Below, piece by piece: positions 1-7,913 of a stretch of DNA of 10,296 nucleotides. The notes under the pieces are model-generated. The model did not search any database. It was not told the origin of the DNA and worked only from the letters and a program-made list of their open reading frames with translations. Origin of the DNA: Baffinella frigidus (taxonomy: Eukaryota > Cryptophyceae > Cryptomonadales > Baffinellaceae). A program made the position numbers and the translations under genes. The first letter of the stretch is position 1. Every line of letters begins with the position of its first letter. The DNA is taken from the NCBI GenBank assembly GCA_026770585.1, contig MU647164.1, forward strand, positions 99,515 to 109,810, in the 5' to 3' direction.

Positions 1-28
1 CCCCCCCTCTCTCGGTTTCTTGGCACAG

Positions 29-1353
29 TGCAGCGCCTGTCTGGGAGGCACCGTGAGTCCGCAGCAGGCACTGCTTGGAGGGCCCCTCACGCGTGGGTGG
101 CACGTGCCGCAGCGCAGACCGAGAGCGCCAGCGTCTGCATCCATCTCACCATAAGTGCCCAACCAAATCTGTCTCGCGGGTCGGGGTTCAGGGTTCAGGG
201 CTCAGGGCGGAGGGTTGAGGGGAGTGTCTCGTGCTTCCGGCGGTGACAGACGTGAGGGTGATGGCGTCTGCGGGGGGTGTCACGTGCCGTGACTTTTGGT
301 GACGGCGACGGCGCAGGCGGCGAAGGGTCAAGCGGTCCTGGCAACATATCAAGAAGCTCGCCGAGATCAACGGTCACCATCTCACCCCCTCGCGCCCCCC
401 ACTTGACGCTCTCCTCCTGCCACTCTCGAAGCTGTCAAGGACATCGTGCCAGGCTCGACACCTGAAACTTGGAGAGAGAATCCCTGTCACGTGTTGGTCA
501 ACGAGAGGCCAACAGTCTGACCCGACTGGTGATGCCAGGAGCCACGGCGGCGCCGATGCCGAATTTGGCAGAGTATCCTGGCAAGATCGAGACGCAGATC
601 GACGACAAGGTCCCGCTTGCCCCTCCTGTTGGTGGATCAAGCCGCGCCCCCGCCGCGCGCCCCCGCCGCGCGCTCGACGTTGCCCACTCTCTGTCTTTAT
701 GAAAAGGCCTCTCTGCCTCAACGAGGTCAGGGTCTACCTTGATTTTCTACCTCCACAGATCATGGTTGGTCAAACGTCGCAAACACTGACCGACTACTGA
801 CGGTGGCACGGGCGACGACAGGCGCTGGCGCCAGACATCGCTCAGCGCACCCAGTTCCGGGGAGGGGTTCAAAAACGCCAGCAAGCTCTCGAGGAGGAGG
901 AGGAGGAGGTCGCTTCCACACCTACCCCTCTCGCGTGTGTTGTGGCGCACTTGCAGTGCAGCCGGAATCTCTTTCGTGCGAGATGGCGCGTGGCGCACCT
1001 GGGCATGGCGCTCGTGATGCGCGTTTCGAATGACACCTCTGCCTTGCGTTTGGCATGCCACCTCTGCCTTGCGTCTCGCACGACACCTCGGGGTGGTGAC
1101 TTACGCGGGTTGGGTTCCGCAGGAGGACATCGACCCCGCGGAGCGTCGCGCGGCAGCCATGGCCAAGATCACGGGCCGCCCTCAGATGAGCACCGACTCC
1201 AGCCTGGCGGACGCCTCTCCCGCTCGCGTCTCGCTTCTCTCGCAGGACAGAGTCTCGCTCGTGTCCCGGTCCCTCGAGGAGCAAGAGGAGGAGGAGGAGG
1301 AGGAGGAGGAGGAGGAAGAGCGGGAGGTTGAGATCGAATACGAGTACTCATGA
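29..1353 (+). CDS. Glu-rich charged protein, 3' part of multi-exon gene (5' end outside window)
   Basis: I do not recognise the product. The proposed exons are 29-52, 317-372, 432-490, 574-609, 822-908 and 1123-1353. They join in phase and give about 157 residues before the TGA at 1351-1353. The first exon follows a pyrimidine-rich acceptor at the window edge and has a strong GTGAGT donor. Exons 1-3 encode a basic helix-like stretch (RRRVKRSWQHIKKLAEIN) and then VKDIVPGSTPETWRENPC. Exon 5 (APDIAQRTQFRGGVQKRQQA) ends in six Glu. The last exon starts EDIDPAERRAAAMAKITGRP, has a Ser/Leu-rich middle (SLLSQDRVSLVSR), and ends in an almost pure Glu tract and EYEYS. The last exon is the firmest. The 822-908 exon is good because both of its borders are phase 0. 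The exon 3/4 borders are weak, and an alternative exon at 759-775 behind a good acceptor (AG at 757-758) cannot be excluded. The composition suggests a disordered or coiled-coil protein; this is inference only. Confidence 0.55.
1032..1090. repeat. Short tandem repeat, 25-bp period, intronic
   Basis: Units start at 1032, 1057 and 1082 with the shared core CACCTCTGCCTTGCGT in the first two and a truncated third. The repeat lies in the intron (909-1122) just before the last exon of the Glu-rich gene. No function is evident. Confidence 0.6.
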
Positions 1354-1415
1354 CGCGGCGAAGCCTTTCGTTTCTAGCCTCGGATGTTGGCAGTCCCTGG
1401 GACCATGAATCTACC

Positions 1416-1421
1416 ATTAAA
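1416..1421 (+). terminator. Possible polyadenylation hexamer ATTAAA for the Glu-rich gene
   Basis: ATTAAA lies 63 nt after the stop codon at 1353, a plausible distance for a eukaryotic 3'UTR. It is a single six-base match, so support is modest. Confidence 0.35.
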
Positions 1422-1834
1422 TCTCGAGTGCGAATTTCGCTGCCGTCATGCGAGCCCTGCGGTCTGTGCAACCAGCTCGGGGTTGCGTTGTGGCGTAGAC
1501 GCGTGCACGGCAGCGCGCTGCTCTCCCGGGTCCGTCGCCTCGCCACGTCGGTACAGCACAGTGCCGCCGCGAGCGTAAGCGAGGCGCGTCTCCACACGCC
1601 CCCAGACCCCAGAGCGTGTGCCGACGCGCCCCCGTGGCGCTGCTACTAAATGACTCTGCCAGAGTGTTTCAGGAATATTGTACAGGGATGTGTTGAAAGA
1701 ACCATGAAATCAAGAAACTGCACCGGATTTGGGGCCTGCGTGTTCTTAAACAAGTGCCCCCCCCATTTTTTTTTTATGCCGCGAACGTGCAATCAAGGTC
1801 CTTCTCCCTTCTACCACCGTTGCCATGCTACAGG

Positions 1835-2041
1835 TAGAGCCAATCTGGTAGGACTTGGCCAGAGCGAACTTCGAACTAGCGAGATTGCGAACTTCTAGAT
1901 GGACCGTAATTATTAGTAAACACCGATTTGTACTGCAAAATTTGAATTTAAAACACTACATGTCCAAAAGAGTCCATCTAGAAGTTCGCAATCTCGCTAG
2001 TTCGAAGTTCGCTCTGGCCAAGTCCTACCAGATTGGCTCTA
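1835..2041. repeat. Perfect 70-bp inverted repeat (foldback element) with AT-rich 67-bp loop
   Basis: The left arm 1835-1904 and right arm 1972-2041 are exact reverse complements over 70 bases. The spacer 1905-1971 is roughly 70% A+T, in contrast to the GC-rich genome. Each arm also contains the word GCGAACTTC twice (plus strand in the left arm, reverse complement in the right). Just outside the arms, CATGCTACAGG on the left is a loose match to the reverse complement of the right flank, so the ancestral repeat may have been longer. No clear target-site duplication abuts the arms. Zero mismatches in 70 bp suggest recent formation, gene conversion, or selection on a hairpin. The most likely class is a non-autonomous foldback/MITE-type element; a hairpin-RNA locus is the alternative. 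Confidence 0.92.
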
Positions 2042-2146
2042 GATCTGGCAGGATGAACTTTTCTTTATCCCAGTGTGACCACACGTCACTCCTGGACTGA
2101 GCCAAACATCTCCTCCGGACTGTGCAAAACGTCTCTCTCCGAAATG

Positions 2147-2281
2147 CGGCCTCCAAGAAACCGAGTTAGGGCCTATTTGGCAAAAACACACAGAGTTGGG
2201 CGCAGCTTGTTCCCACGCCGCGCGTGAAGGTGCTGCTCAGCAGAGCACAGTCGCCGGCGCATCCACTGCCGCTGAAGAGAG
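2147..2281 (+). repeat. Dispersed repeat, copy A
   Basis: This ~135-bp stretch matches 4557-4692 in the same orientation at roughly 80-85% by eye, with small indels. Both copies open with CGGCCTCCAAGAAACCGAG. Both carry the nested palindrome GTGCTGCTCAGCAGAGCAC and end in CACTGCCGCTGAAGAGAG. Copy A lies about 320 bp beyond the stop codon of the membrane-protein gene. It is probably a copy of a genomic repeat family or a conserved untranslated segment. Confidence 0.8.
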
Positions 2282-2506
2282 CATCTTGCAGATGCACGCC
2301 CCCCCCGTCCCCCGACTACATGTACCCCTAATCCCTCACCCCGCACCCCTCGCTCCTCCACCCTCCATCCCCCAACACCCTCAACTCCCGTCGAACACCG
2401 GACTGAGCCTCTCTCCGCAATGCGTCAATAAAATGTGCCCCCCCCCCTTCCCCCGAGTCTAGTCGCAGCCCTTGGGGTGTCGCGACGTCAACGCATATCT
2501 CACATT

Positions 2507-2512
2507 TTTATT
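2507..2512 (-). terminator. Polyadenylation signal AATAAA of the membrane-protein gene
   Basis: On the minus strand AATAAA lies about 95 nt past the stop codon at 2605, within a short AT-rich patch. Position and orientation fit the 3' end of the minus-strand gene. Confidence 0.55.
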
Positions 2513-2604
2513 ATCAAATCACAACATCATGCGGTCCAAGCTTCCAACACAGCCTGGCGCGCACATGAACATTGCAGGTACGCAGATGGAACATGTGTTT
2601 GGGG

Positions 2605-4531
2605 TCAGAAGACAGTGTGCTTGGAGAGGAGGAGGCAGAGCACAGCCAGGGACGCGAAGAAGGGCAGGCCGGGATACGGCAGCCGTTCCGGCCCAAACGT
2701 GATCCCTGCCAGCCACCACCCGCCACCCGCCTTCAGTACAGACAATGAATCAAGGCAACCAACCTGGCATTGATGGCAAGCAATCAACCTGGCATCAGGC
2801 AAAGCGAGCTCCAGTGGTGGCACGCGGCAGCCTGCCAGCGGCAGGAATCGCAAGCGGCCAAGCGCACGGGTGGGAGGGGTCCCAGCGCGTTTCGGTTGCG
2901 GGAGGGAGGTGCATGGCATGGCGGGGATGAGATGGGATGCACCTGCCGAAGTCACCGCCAACGCCCAGAGACAAGTCACGACAGTGGCAGCGCGCGGGGC
3001 TCCCAACCGACGGTGGGGTGGCGCGCCGAGACACACCAGGCCGACCACCACCGCGGAGGTGAGCACGTAGCTGCGGCAGAGCTGTGCGAGCGCGTCCTCG
3101 GGCATGGCACGCGGCTCCTCAGGGGCGACGACGTTGGCGGGCACGAGAAGCAGGAGGGCCACGCCCGCCAGGACCACCGGCACCTCGCGGAGGAGAGGCG
3201 CGGGGTCCATCTTGAGGTCCAAGGCAGAGCGCATGAGCGTGAGGAGGAGGTTGAGCATGCCGAGCCACGCGGCCACCGCGTGTTCGGGAATGCCGGTGAT
3301 GAGCACCACCGACGGATGGTGGCACGCCCATCTTGCCACCTTGGTCTGCTCAGGGGAGAGCGATGAGGCCCAGAGAGAGAAGAACAGGAGCGCCACCGAA
3401 TGCCCCAGGTTGAAGAGGTCACACGACGAGCGGAGTGTGCGGGAGAGAAGCGACGAGTCACAGGTCGTCGTCGTCGAGGAGTAGAAGTTGCCCACGGCCA
3501 CGACCAGCGCCCCCAGCATCGCAGCCTTTGCTGCTTCTGCCGCGCCTGCAACTGCGGCGGTGGCTGAGCCTGCTGCCGCGTCTGAGCCTGCTGCCGCGTC
3601 GGTCACGAACAGGAACAGCATCACTCCTGCGGAGGAGAGATGGCCATCGTCAGAACCGAGCGCCTTGCCATGTGCCACCAAACTCGCTCCAACAAAGACA
3701 CGGTCGGCGAAGCAATGCGGGGTGCGCCGAAAGAGTAAGCCCCCCCCCTCAGGCAAAAAACGCCCCCCCCCCCTGAATGCCCAGGCGCACGGAACATGCA
3801 CTGGTTACGTAGACTAACACTTGTGTCCTACTGGTGTGCATGCACTGCCTGCCTGCGGGACAAGGGCGGGGGGCGGGGCTCAACTCACCCATCCAGTTGT
3901 AGTAGGCGAGGCAGAAGAGCATCTCCAAAGTTGCAGGCGCGATGGTGGGAAACAGGACCACAGGCCGTCTTCTGCGCGCAGGCAGCCGCGAGCTCTCCGT
4001 GGACTTGCGCTGTTGCTGTTGCTGTTGCGAACCTTCCCGCCAAGGCCAGCTGTGCTCCCGCCCGCCCATGGCGGGTGCTTCATCGAAGAGCTGCGAGGCG
4101 CAGCGGCGCGGAAGGCGCAGCGGCGGACCGTCCTCGGCCTGTGGGTTCGTCGCTTCGGCAGGATTCCCCCGGGAGAGGTCGAGCCCCCGCCGCGCTTTGG
4201 ACGCCATTGAGAACAGGCCTTCCAGGGGCGATTTGCCCCCCCTTTCCGGTCCCCGCCGCTGTGATTCGCCACCCTTGCCCTTGCGCGTTTTCCTGAGCAT
4301 GATGGGGGACATCCAGCTCGGAACGGCGTTGGTGTAGGCGTTCTGCAACGACGCAGCACCGGCGTGATAGACCGACTGGGCAAACTCTCCGACGGAAACC
4401 TCGCGGGAGGAAGAGTGCTCACTCGCGACCGACTCGTCGTCTGTTGCATCAGTCAGGACCTTTCCTATGTAGTTGTCGAAGTCACGCATCTCGCTCATCA
4501 CCACATCGTCGTCCTCCGCGGCCAGCGTCAT
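2605..4531 (-). CDS. Multi-pass membrane protein with long hydrophilic N-terminus, family unknown
   Basis: There are three exons: 4531-3889, 3626-2943 and 2705-2605. Intron 1 (3888-3627) has a perfect GTGAGT donor and CTCCGCAG acceptor, and intron 2 (2942-2706) has GTGCAT...CTGGCAG. Both are phase 1, and the joined frame is 476 codons with stop (475 aa). The start MTLAAEDDDVVMSEMRDFDN is the first ATG and lies ~25 bp from a repeat. Residues 1 to ~190 are hydrophilic, with acidic/Ser-rich, basic, and Gln-run (QQQQQQ) parts, and look cytosolic and disordered. From ~190 on there are about seven or eight hydrophobic segments, including LEMLFCLAYYNWMGVMLFLF across splice 1, HSVALLFFSLWASSL, AAWLGMLNLLLTLM, VVLAGVALLLLVPANVV, YVLTSAVVVGLVCLG, TVVTCLWALAVTSAG and FFASLAVLCLLL. 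The C-terminus is KHTVF. An Ala-rich loop contains a direct repeat. Transporter, receptor or scaffold roles cannot be told apart from sequence alone. Confidence 0.85.
3565..3600 (-). repeat. Perfect 18-bp tandem duplication inside the membrane-protein exon
   Basis: Two identical 18-bp units (3565-3582, 3583-3600) encode the peptide DAAAGS twice in the loop after the first membrane segment. The duplication keeps the frame, so it is a length-variable linker rather than a disruption. Confidence 0.85.
3738..3773. repeat. Two long C/G homopolymer runs in intron 1 of the membrane-protein gene
   Basis: Runs of 8 and 10 or more C on the plus strand, separated by TCAGGCAAAAAACG, lie in intron 1. The transcript of the minus-strand gene would carry them as G runs. 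Similar C runs following GTG occur near 1756 and 2436. Confidence 0.7.
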
Positions 4532-4556
4532 TGTACCAGCCAGCCGCTTCCAATCT

Positions 4557-4692
4557 CGGCCTCCAAGAAACCGAGATAAGGCCTCCTATTTGGCCAAACC
4601 AAACAGCGTTGGGCACAGCTTCTTCCCCGGCCCCGCGTCAAGGTGCTGCTCAGCAGAGCACACTCGCCGGCGTAACCACTGCCGCTGAAGAG
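4557..4692 (+). repeat. Dispersed repeat, copy B
   Basis: This is the second copy of the ~135-bp repeat also present at 2147-2281. It begins only about 25 bp upstream of the minus-strand ATG at 4531, so it sits in the 5'UTR or core promoter of the membrane-protein gene. The nested palindrome GTGCTGCTCAGCAGAGCAC is unchanged between copies. Confidence 0.8.
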
Positions 4693-4902
4693 AGGAGCGT
4701 CCAGAGCCCCCCGGCAGGCGCCTTCTCGACGAGAGGAGCCGTCAAGAGGAAACCCTTGGACTAGTTGGAGCCGTTTCCCAGTCAAGAACCCGAACCCGAA
4801 CCCAGAAGAAGCCACATTTGTTCAAAAGTTGACAATATTTGATTCTCGTGGTACATATTTATATACATATATCAATTACTCGGTTTCTGGTAGACACGAA
4901 AA

Positions 4903-4922
4903 CGGGACGGGTAATAGTCCCG
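4903..4922 (+). other. Hairpin immediately before the start codon of the signal-anchored gene
   Basis: CGGGAC (4903-4908) pairs with GTCCCG (4917-4922) around an 8-nt loop, ending 7 nt before the ATG at 4930. The stem is short but fully G/C-rich and could form in the 5'UTR. Confidence 0.5.
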
Positions 4923-4929
4923 AAATAAA

Positions 4930-7684
4930 ATGGCGGCGTTGCCAAGCCCCTACGTACTGTACGTGGGCGAGGCGGCGGCGCAAGGCCCCGCCCACCGCCG
5001 GAGATGGGCGGCGGGAGCCGTTATCGGACTGGCGTGCGTGGCAGTCCTGGCGCTGTCGGCCTCGTCGGCTTCCGAGTCTCCGATCGGTTTGGCTGTAGCG
5101 AGCCAGGGCGCCTTGCAGCAGCTGTTCTCTTTCCGCAACAACGCTGACGACGGAAAGGGGGTGGACGGTGGACAGCAGGTCTGTGCCTTCCCCGCTGCGC
5201 GCACAGACAAACCGCCTCCCCCCACTTCACGCAGCGCCTGACACACCTCACCCCTCACGCACCCTCTAGACACCCTTCCTCACCCCCCTCCACCCTCCAC
5301 CCTTCACCCGCAACCCGAAACCCTCGGCCTGGGTCAACCCTCAACCTTCAGCCATCAGCCATCAACCCGCAGCCCCCAACCCTCATTTCTCGTCCCCTTA
5401 AACCTCACTTCTAACCCCCCACACCCCACCCCTAATCCCCAACCCCTCACCCCTCACCCCTCGCCCCTCAACTGTCCACCCTCAGCCCTCAACTGTCACC
5501 CCTCAAACCTCAAACCTGAAGCATACACCCTAAACTGTGAACGGGATGATCGCAGCATGGGGTGACGCGGACAGTGTCGGCGTGCGACGGCGATGATCCC
5601 GAGTACAACCCTAAACCCTAAACCCTAATTCTTAAATTCTACACCCTGAGTCTTAAACCCTACCCCCTCGACCCTCAACCCTCCACTCCCAAACCCAAAA
5701 CCCAACCCCCAAACCCTGAACGCTACACACTAAACCCAAAACCCTGAACCCTACACCCTAAACCCCATCTCTCAACCCTACATCCTAAACCCTCAACCAT
5801 AAATCCTGAATCCTCCACCCTAAACCCTAAACCCTAAACCCTAAACCCAGACCTGAACTCTGAACCTAAACTCTCAACCCTCAACCCTAAACCTCAAACC
5901 CTGCACCCCAAACCCTAAACGAACCGTCAACTGTAAACTGTAAACCGTAAACCGTAAACCCTACACCCTACACCCTACACCCTACACCCTAAAATCGCCC
6001 CCCCCCCCAAAAGAAAATCACGCCCTCAATCCTAGACTACACCCTACACCCTAAAATCGAATCCCCCCTCCAAAAAAAAATACGCCCTCAATCCTAGACC
6101 CTCCACTCTACACCCTAAAACTTACACCGTTCACCCTGCAACCTGCTTTCTAAACCGTAAACCGTAAAACCCAAACCTTAAACCCTAAACCCTAAACCCT
6201 AAACGCTCAACCCTACCCCCTCAACCCAAGATCCTAAACCCTAAACCCTAAACTGTAAACCCTCAACTCTCAACCCCCAACCCTCAACCCCTCAACCCTT
6301 AACCTTACACCCTCAACCAGGTGCGTGTTCGAGGTGTCAAAGAAAGGGTACCAGGATGGACGGTGGGTGCATGTCAAGGACGGGAAGCCGATTGTCCAGA
6401 CGGCCGGGACAATCCGGGTGCGGGCCGACCACTCGCAAGGCTCGAGCTGGGAGGATGACGTGGGCGACCGGCGGTCTCGACTGTCTCGCTCGGATCGCGG
6501 CGGGGTGTTCCGCGCGGCAGTGCGGCCAGCGCGCCCAGCCTACACGGTCGAGAGCGTCACGTTCCCGGACGCGCTCCACCCGCGCGCGGCGATCGACGCC
6601 TTCGACGCCGACTTGCGAGGTGGGGGACGCGCCCCCCAGCACCAAGCCGAGTACGTCCGTCGCGAGGTTGCCCGCGCCGGGTCGGCCGTCCAGTCGCGGG
6701 GGGGGCGTCGGGAGGTCCAGGAGCCTCCGCGTGGGGGAGGGGTTGGGCAGGTTGTGGGGGGGGAGGAGCGCGAGGGGTCTGGCGAGGCGCAGGAGGCCTC
6801 GCAGGCGGGGTGGCTTCGCGGGGTGGCTTCGCAGGACGGCGAGGGCGCAGAGGAGGCGCCCGGCCCGCTGCAGTCTGTCGCCACCGAGATCGCCATCGAA
6901 TCTCGGGTCCGAGCCCTGCCACGCCGCGCTACTCTTTTCTTGCCACGCTGCGTGGTCTCTGGCGAGTTGACGCAGGTTGCGTAACTCCGAGATCGCTGCA
7001 TCGTGGGTGCAGCTCCTCGTCTCGTGTCCAACGTTTTCTGGAAAATCCGCTCTGCGGGGAAACGATCCTGGATGTTTTGTTGGCGGCGTGTTATGCAGGA
7101 AGCTGACGGGTTGGGTTGTGGCAGAGGTACGAGCGGCTTGCAGACAGGGTGAAGGTTGCCTCAGAGAGGCGCGAGGATCTTCTGGCGCACATGCGCGCCT
7201 CGCGCACCAACCTCGGGAACCTCATGACGTGCGCGCCCCCCCCCCCGCCCCATCCCGCATCCGAACCCGCTCCCGAACTCGCACACCCGCAGCAGTGCCC
7301 GAGGTTGGTGCGCCCACGGCCTTCTCACCAGCCCAGCAAGTGTCTAGCGAGAGGGCAGTTGCCTGACGCTTCAGTGTCTGGCTCCACAGGAAGCAGCTGG
7401 AGATCGTCAAGCGCCTAGGGGGGGAGGAGGAGGCAGGCGAGGAGACGCCTTCGCCGGAAGTCGTCCGGGAAGAGCCTGCGGCAGAGGCTCCGGTCGCCGA
7501 GGAACCTTCTCCATTTGCGGATCAAGCGGCTGGCGAGGGGGCGGCAGATGAAGAACCTGCTGGTGAGGAGGAACCTGCTGGTGAGCAGGAGCCCGCTGCT
7601 GTCGAAGAACCTACTGCAGAGGAGCAGACAGGGACCGAGACGGAGGAGCCTGCCGCTGAGGGGCAGCCAGAGCGCCGCCGGTAG
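4930..7684 (+). CDS. Signal-anchored protein with coiled-coil-like helix and acidic Glu/Pro/Ala tail
   Basis: The five proposed exons are 4930-5178, 5556-5602, 6321-6750, 7125-7228 and 7390-7684. They add up to exactly 375 codons with the TAG stop. The start ATG follows ATAAAA, a good eukaryotic context. Residues 1-26 are short and basic near the end (HRRRW). A hydrophobic segment follows (AAGAVIGLACVAVLALSASS), best read as a signal anchor or uncleaved signal peptide. Exon 2 adds HGVTRTVSACDGDDPE, and exon 3 continues CVFEVSKKGYQDGRWVHVKD. That gives a small domain with two Cys about 7 residues apart. Exon 4 and the start of exon 5 form one charged helix (RYERLADRVKVASERREDLL ... KQLEIVKRL) with coiled-coil character. 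The tail is repeated EEPA-like units ending QPERRR. Exon 3's donor is the least certain: CAG|GTTGTG at 6751 fits the phase, but GAG|GTCCAG at 6715 would too. Family and function are not recognised. Confidence 0.75.
5232..5540 (+). repeat. Degenerate telomere-like repeat filling intron 1 of the signal-anchored gene
   Basis: This stretch is almost free of G on the plus strand and consists of CCCTCAACC, CCCTAAA-like and CACCCCT words. It lies within intron 1 (5179-5555), whose donor is GTCTGT and acceptor is ATCGCAG. It resembles a much-decayed C-rich telomere strand. The orientation matches the larger block in intron 2. Confidence 0.75.
5542..5601 (+). other. Island with 12-bp inverted repeats spanning the micro-exon
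   Basis: CGGGATGATCGC (5542-5553) and GCGATGATCCCG (5590-5601) pair at 11 of 12 positions. They enclose 36 nt that include the micro-exon acceptor. This is the only G-containing island within about 1 kb of telomere-like sequence. The 47-nt micro-exon 5556-5602 starts in phase 0 and ends in phase 2 (GA), which joins the first base of exon 3 as GAG. In the pre-mRNA the stem would bring the micro-exon's 3' and 5' splice sites together. Confidence 0.7.
5605..6318 (+). repeat. Interstitial telomere-like block (CCCTAAA) filling intron 2
   Basis: Intron 2 (5603-6320, GTACAA...CAACCAG) is about 700 nt of CCCTAAA and variants (CCCTCAA, CCGTAAA, CCCTACA). Exact tandem runs occur near 5819-5847, 6178-6204 and 6233-6254. 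TTTAGGG is the telomere unit of plants and many algae. Because coding exons lie on both sides and the units are degenerate, this is an internal array and not a chromosome end. Confidence 0.9.
5989..6112 (+). repeat. Tandem duplication of ~62 bp inside the telomere-like intron
   Basis: The copies at 5989-6050 and 6051-6112 share CTAAAATCG, a C run, an A-rich patch, and ACGCCCTCAATCCTAGAC, followed by CTACAC-type units. They differ by scattered substitutions, so the duplication is older than the exact CCCTAAA runs around it. Confidence 0.75.
6807..6832 (+). repeat. 13-bp direct tandem repeat in the third intron
   Basis: GGGGTGGCTTCGC occurs twice back to back (6807-6819, 6820-6832). It lies in a very G-rich part that, under the preferred model, belongs to intron 6751-7124 of the signal-anchored gene. 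Confidence 0.7.
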
Positions 7685-7913
7685 GCGCCAAGTGAGCAAG
7701 GTGGTGTGGTGCATGCAGTTCCAGCGGCATTACACCGACAACTGTTTTATGTGATCCCTGCAGTGTTGCAAGCTGGCGCTGGGGAGGCAGTGGGTAGCGA
7801 AACAAGGGGTGGTGGTGCGTGCAGACACCCAGGAAAGCAGACACCGGCCGCGCTAGAGTTGTGCCGCGCCCAAGCATGTTGATTTTTAAAATATTTTTAA
7901 GCAACATCCAGGA
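7685..7913. other. Convergent 3' intergenic region
   Basis: These 229 bp separate two stop codons facing each other: TAG at 7682-7684 on the plus strand and TAG ending at 7914 on the minus strand. The right part has an AT-rich near-palindrome (7880-7907, GTTG...CAAC ends around TTTTTAAAATATTTTT) that could mark the 3' ends of both genes. No canonical AATAAA is visible on either strand here. Confidence 0.45.

Larger units (their letters stand above)
1354..2506. other. Intergenic stretch without a convincing gene
   Basis: Between the stop of the Glu-rich gene and the 3' end of the membrane-protein gene I see no gene that I can support. Open frames here are short, lack good codon bias, and cross repeats. 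From about 1650 to 2080 the sequence is clearly richer in A+T than its surroundings. The stretch holds a C9/T10 run near 1758-1777, the perfect inverted repeat at 1835-2041, one copy of the dispersed repeat at 2147-2281, a C-rich low-complexity part at 2298-2400, and a plus-strand AATAAA at 2427-2432 followed by a C10 run. An element boundary or a decayed gene may be present but cannot be defined from this window. Confidence 0.5.
4532..4929. promoter_or_regulatory. Divergent promoter region between the membrane-protein and signal-anchored genes
   Basis: The two genes start head to head 398 bp apart, so this stretch must hold both promoters and 5'UTRs. The first part is copy B of the dispersed repeat. 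From about 4815 the sequence turns AT-rich, with a TATA-like stretch around 4851-4874 (TACATATTTATATACATATA), about 55-80 bp before the plus-strand ATG at 4930. No TATA-like element stands out for the minus-strand gene. Transcription start sites cannot be read from sequence. Confidence 0.55.

Noticed and set aside
374-721. 115-aa open frame on the minus strand
   Set aside because: It is antisense to exons with matching phase and better codon bias on the plus strand. Its composition is Arg/Gly-rich as expected of a shadow frame in GC-rich DNA.
1169-1597. 142-aa minus-strand frame with the string SEIRTRDLMVDSWSQ, and a weak tRNA-like A/B box pair at 1389-1439
   Set aside because: The frame is antisense to the Glu-rich last exon (poly-Pro shadow). 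The B-box-like GTGCGAATTTC is only a partial match, and no cloverleaf can be folded around it.
1650-2100. 82- and 81-aa open frames on the plus strand
   Set aside because: They run through the inverted repeat arms, so their similar peptides come from the palindrome. No codon bias supports coding.
2196-2462. 88-aa Pro-rich plus-strand frame ending near AATAAA
   Set aside because: It starts inside the dispersed repeat and runs through low-complexity C-rich sequence. No domain or codon signal supports it.
2770-3366. 198-aa plus-strand frame
   Set aside because: It is antisense to exon 2 of the membrane-protein gene, whose hydrophobic pattern and splice phases are clearly the real coding signal.
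3749-3888. Read-through of the minus-strand frame past the exon 1 donor
   Set aside because: The frame stays open after 3889, but a perfect GTGAGT donor and a phase-matched acceptor at 3627 show it is intron.
5232-6318. CRISPR-like or chromosome-end telomere array
   Set aside because: Units are 7-bp-type and degenerate with no spacers, so it is not CRISPR. Coding exons continue on both sides in one gene, so it is not a chromosome end.
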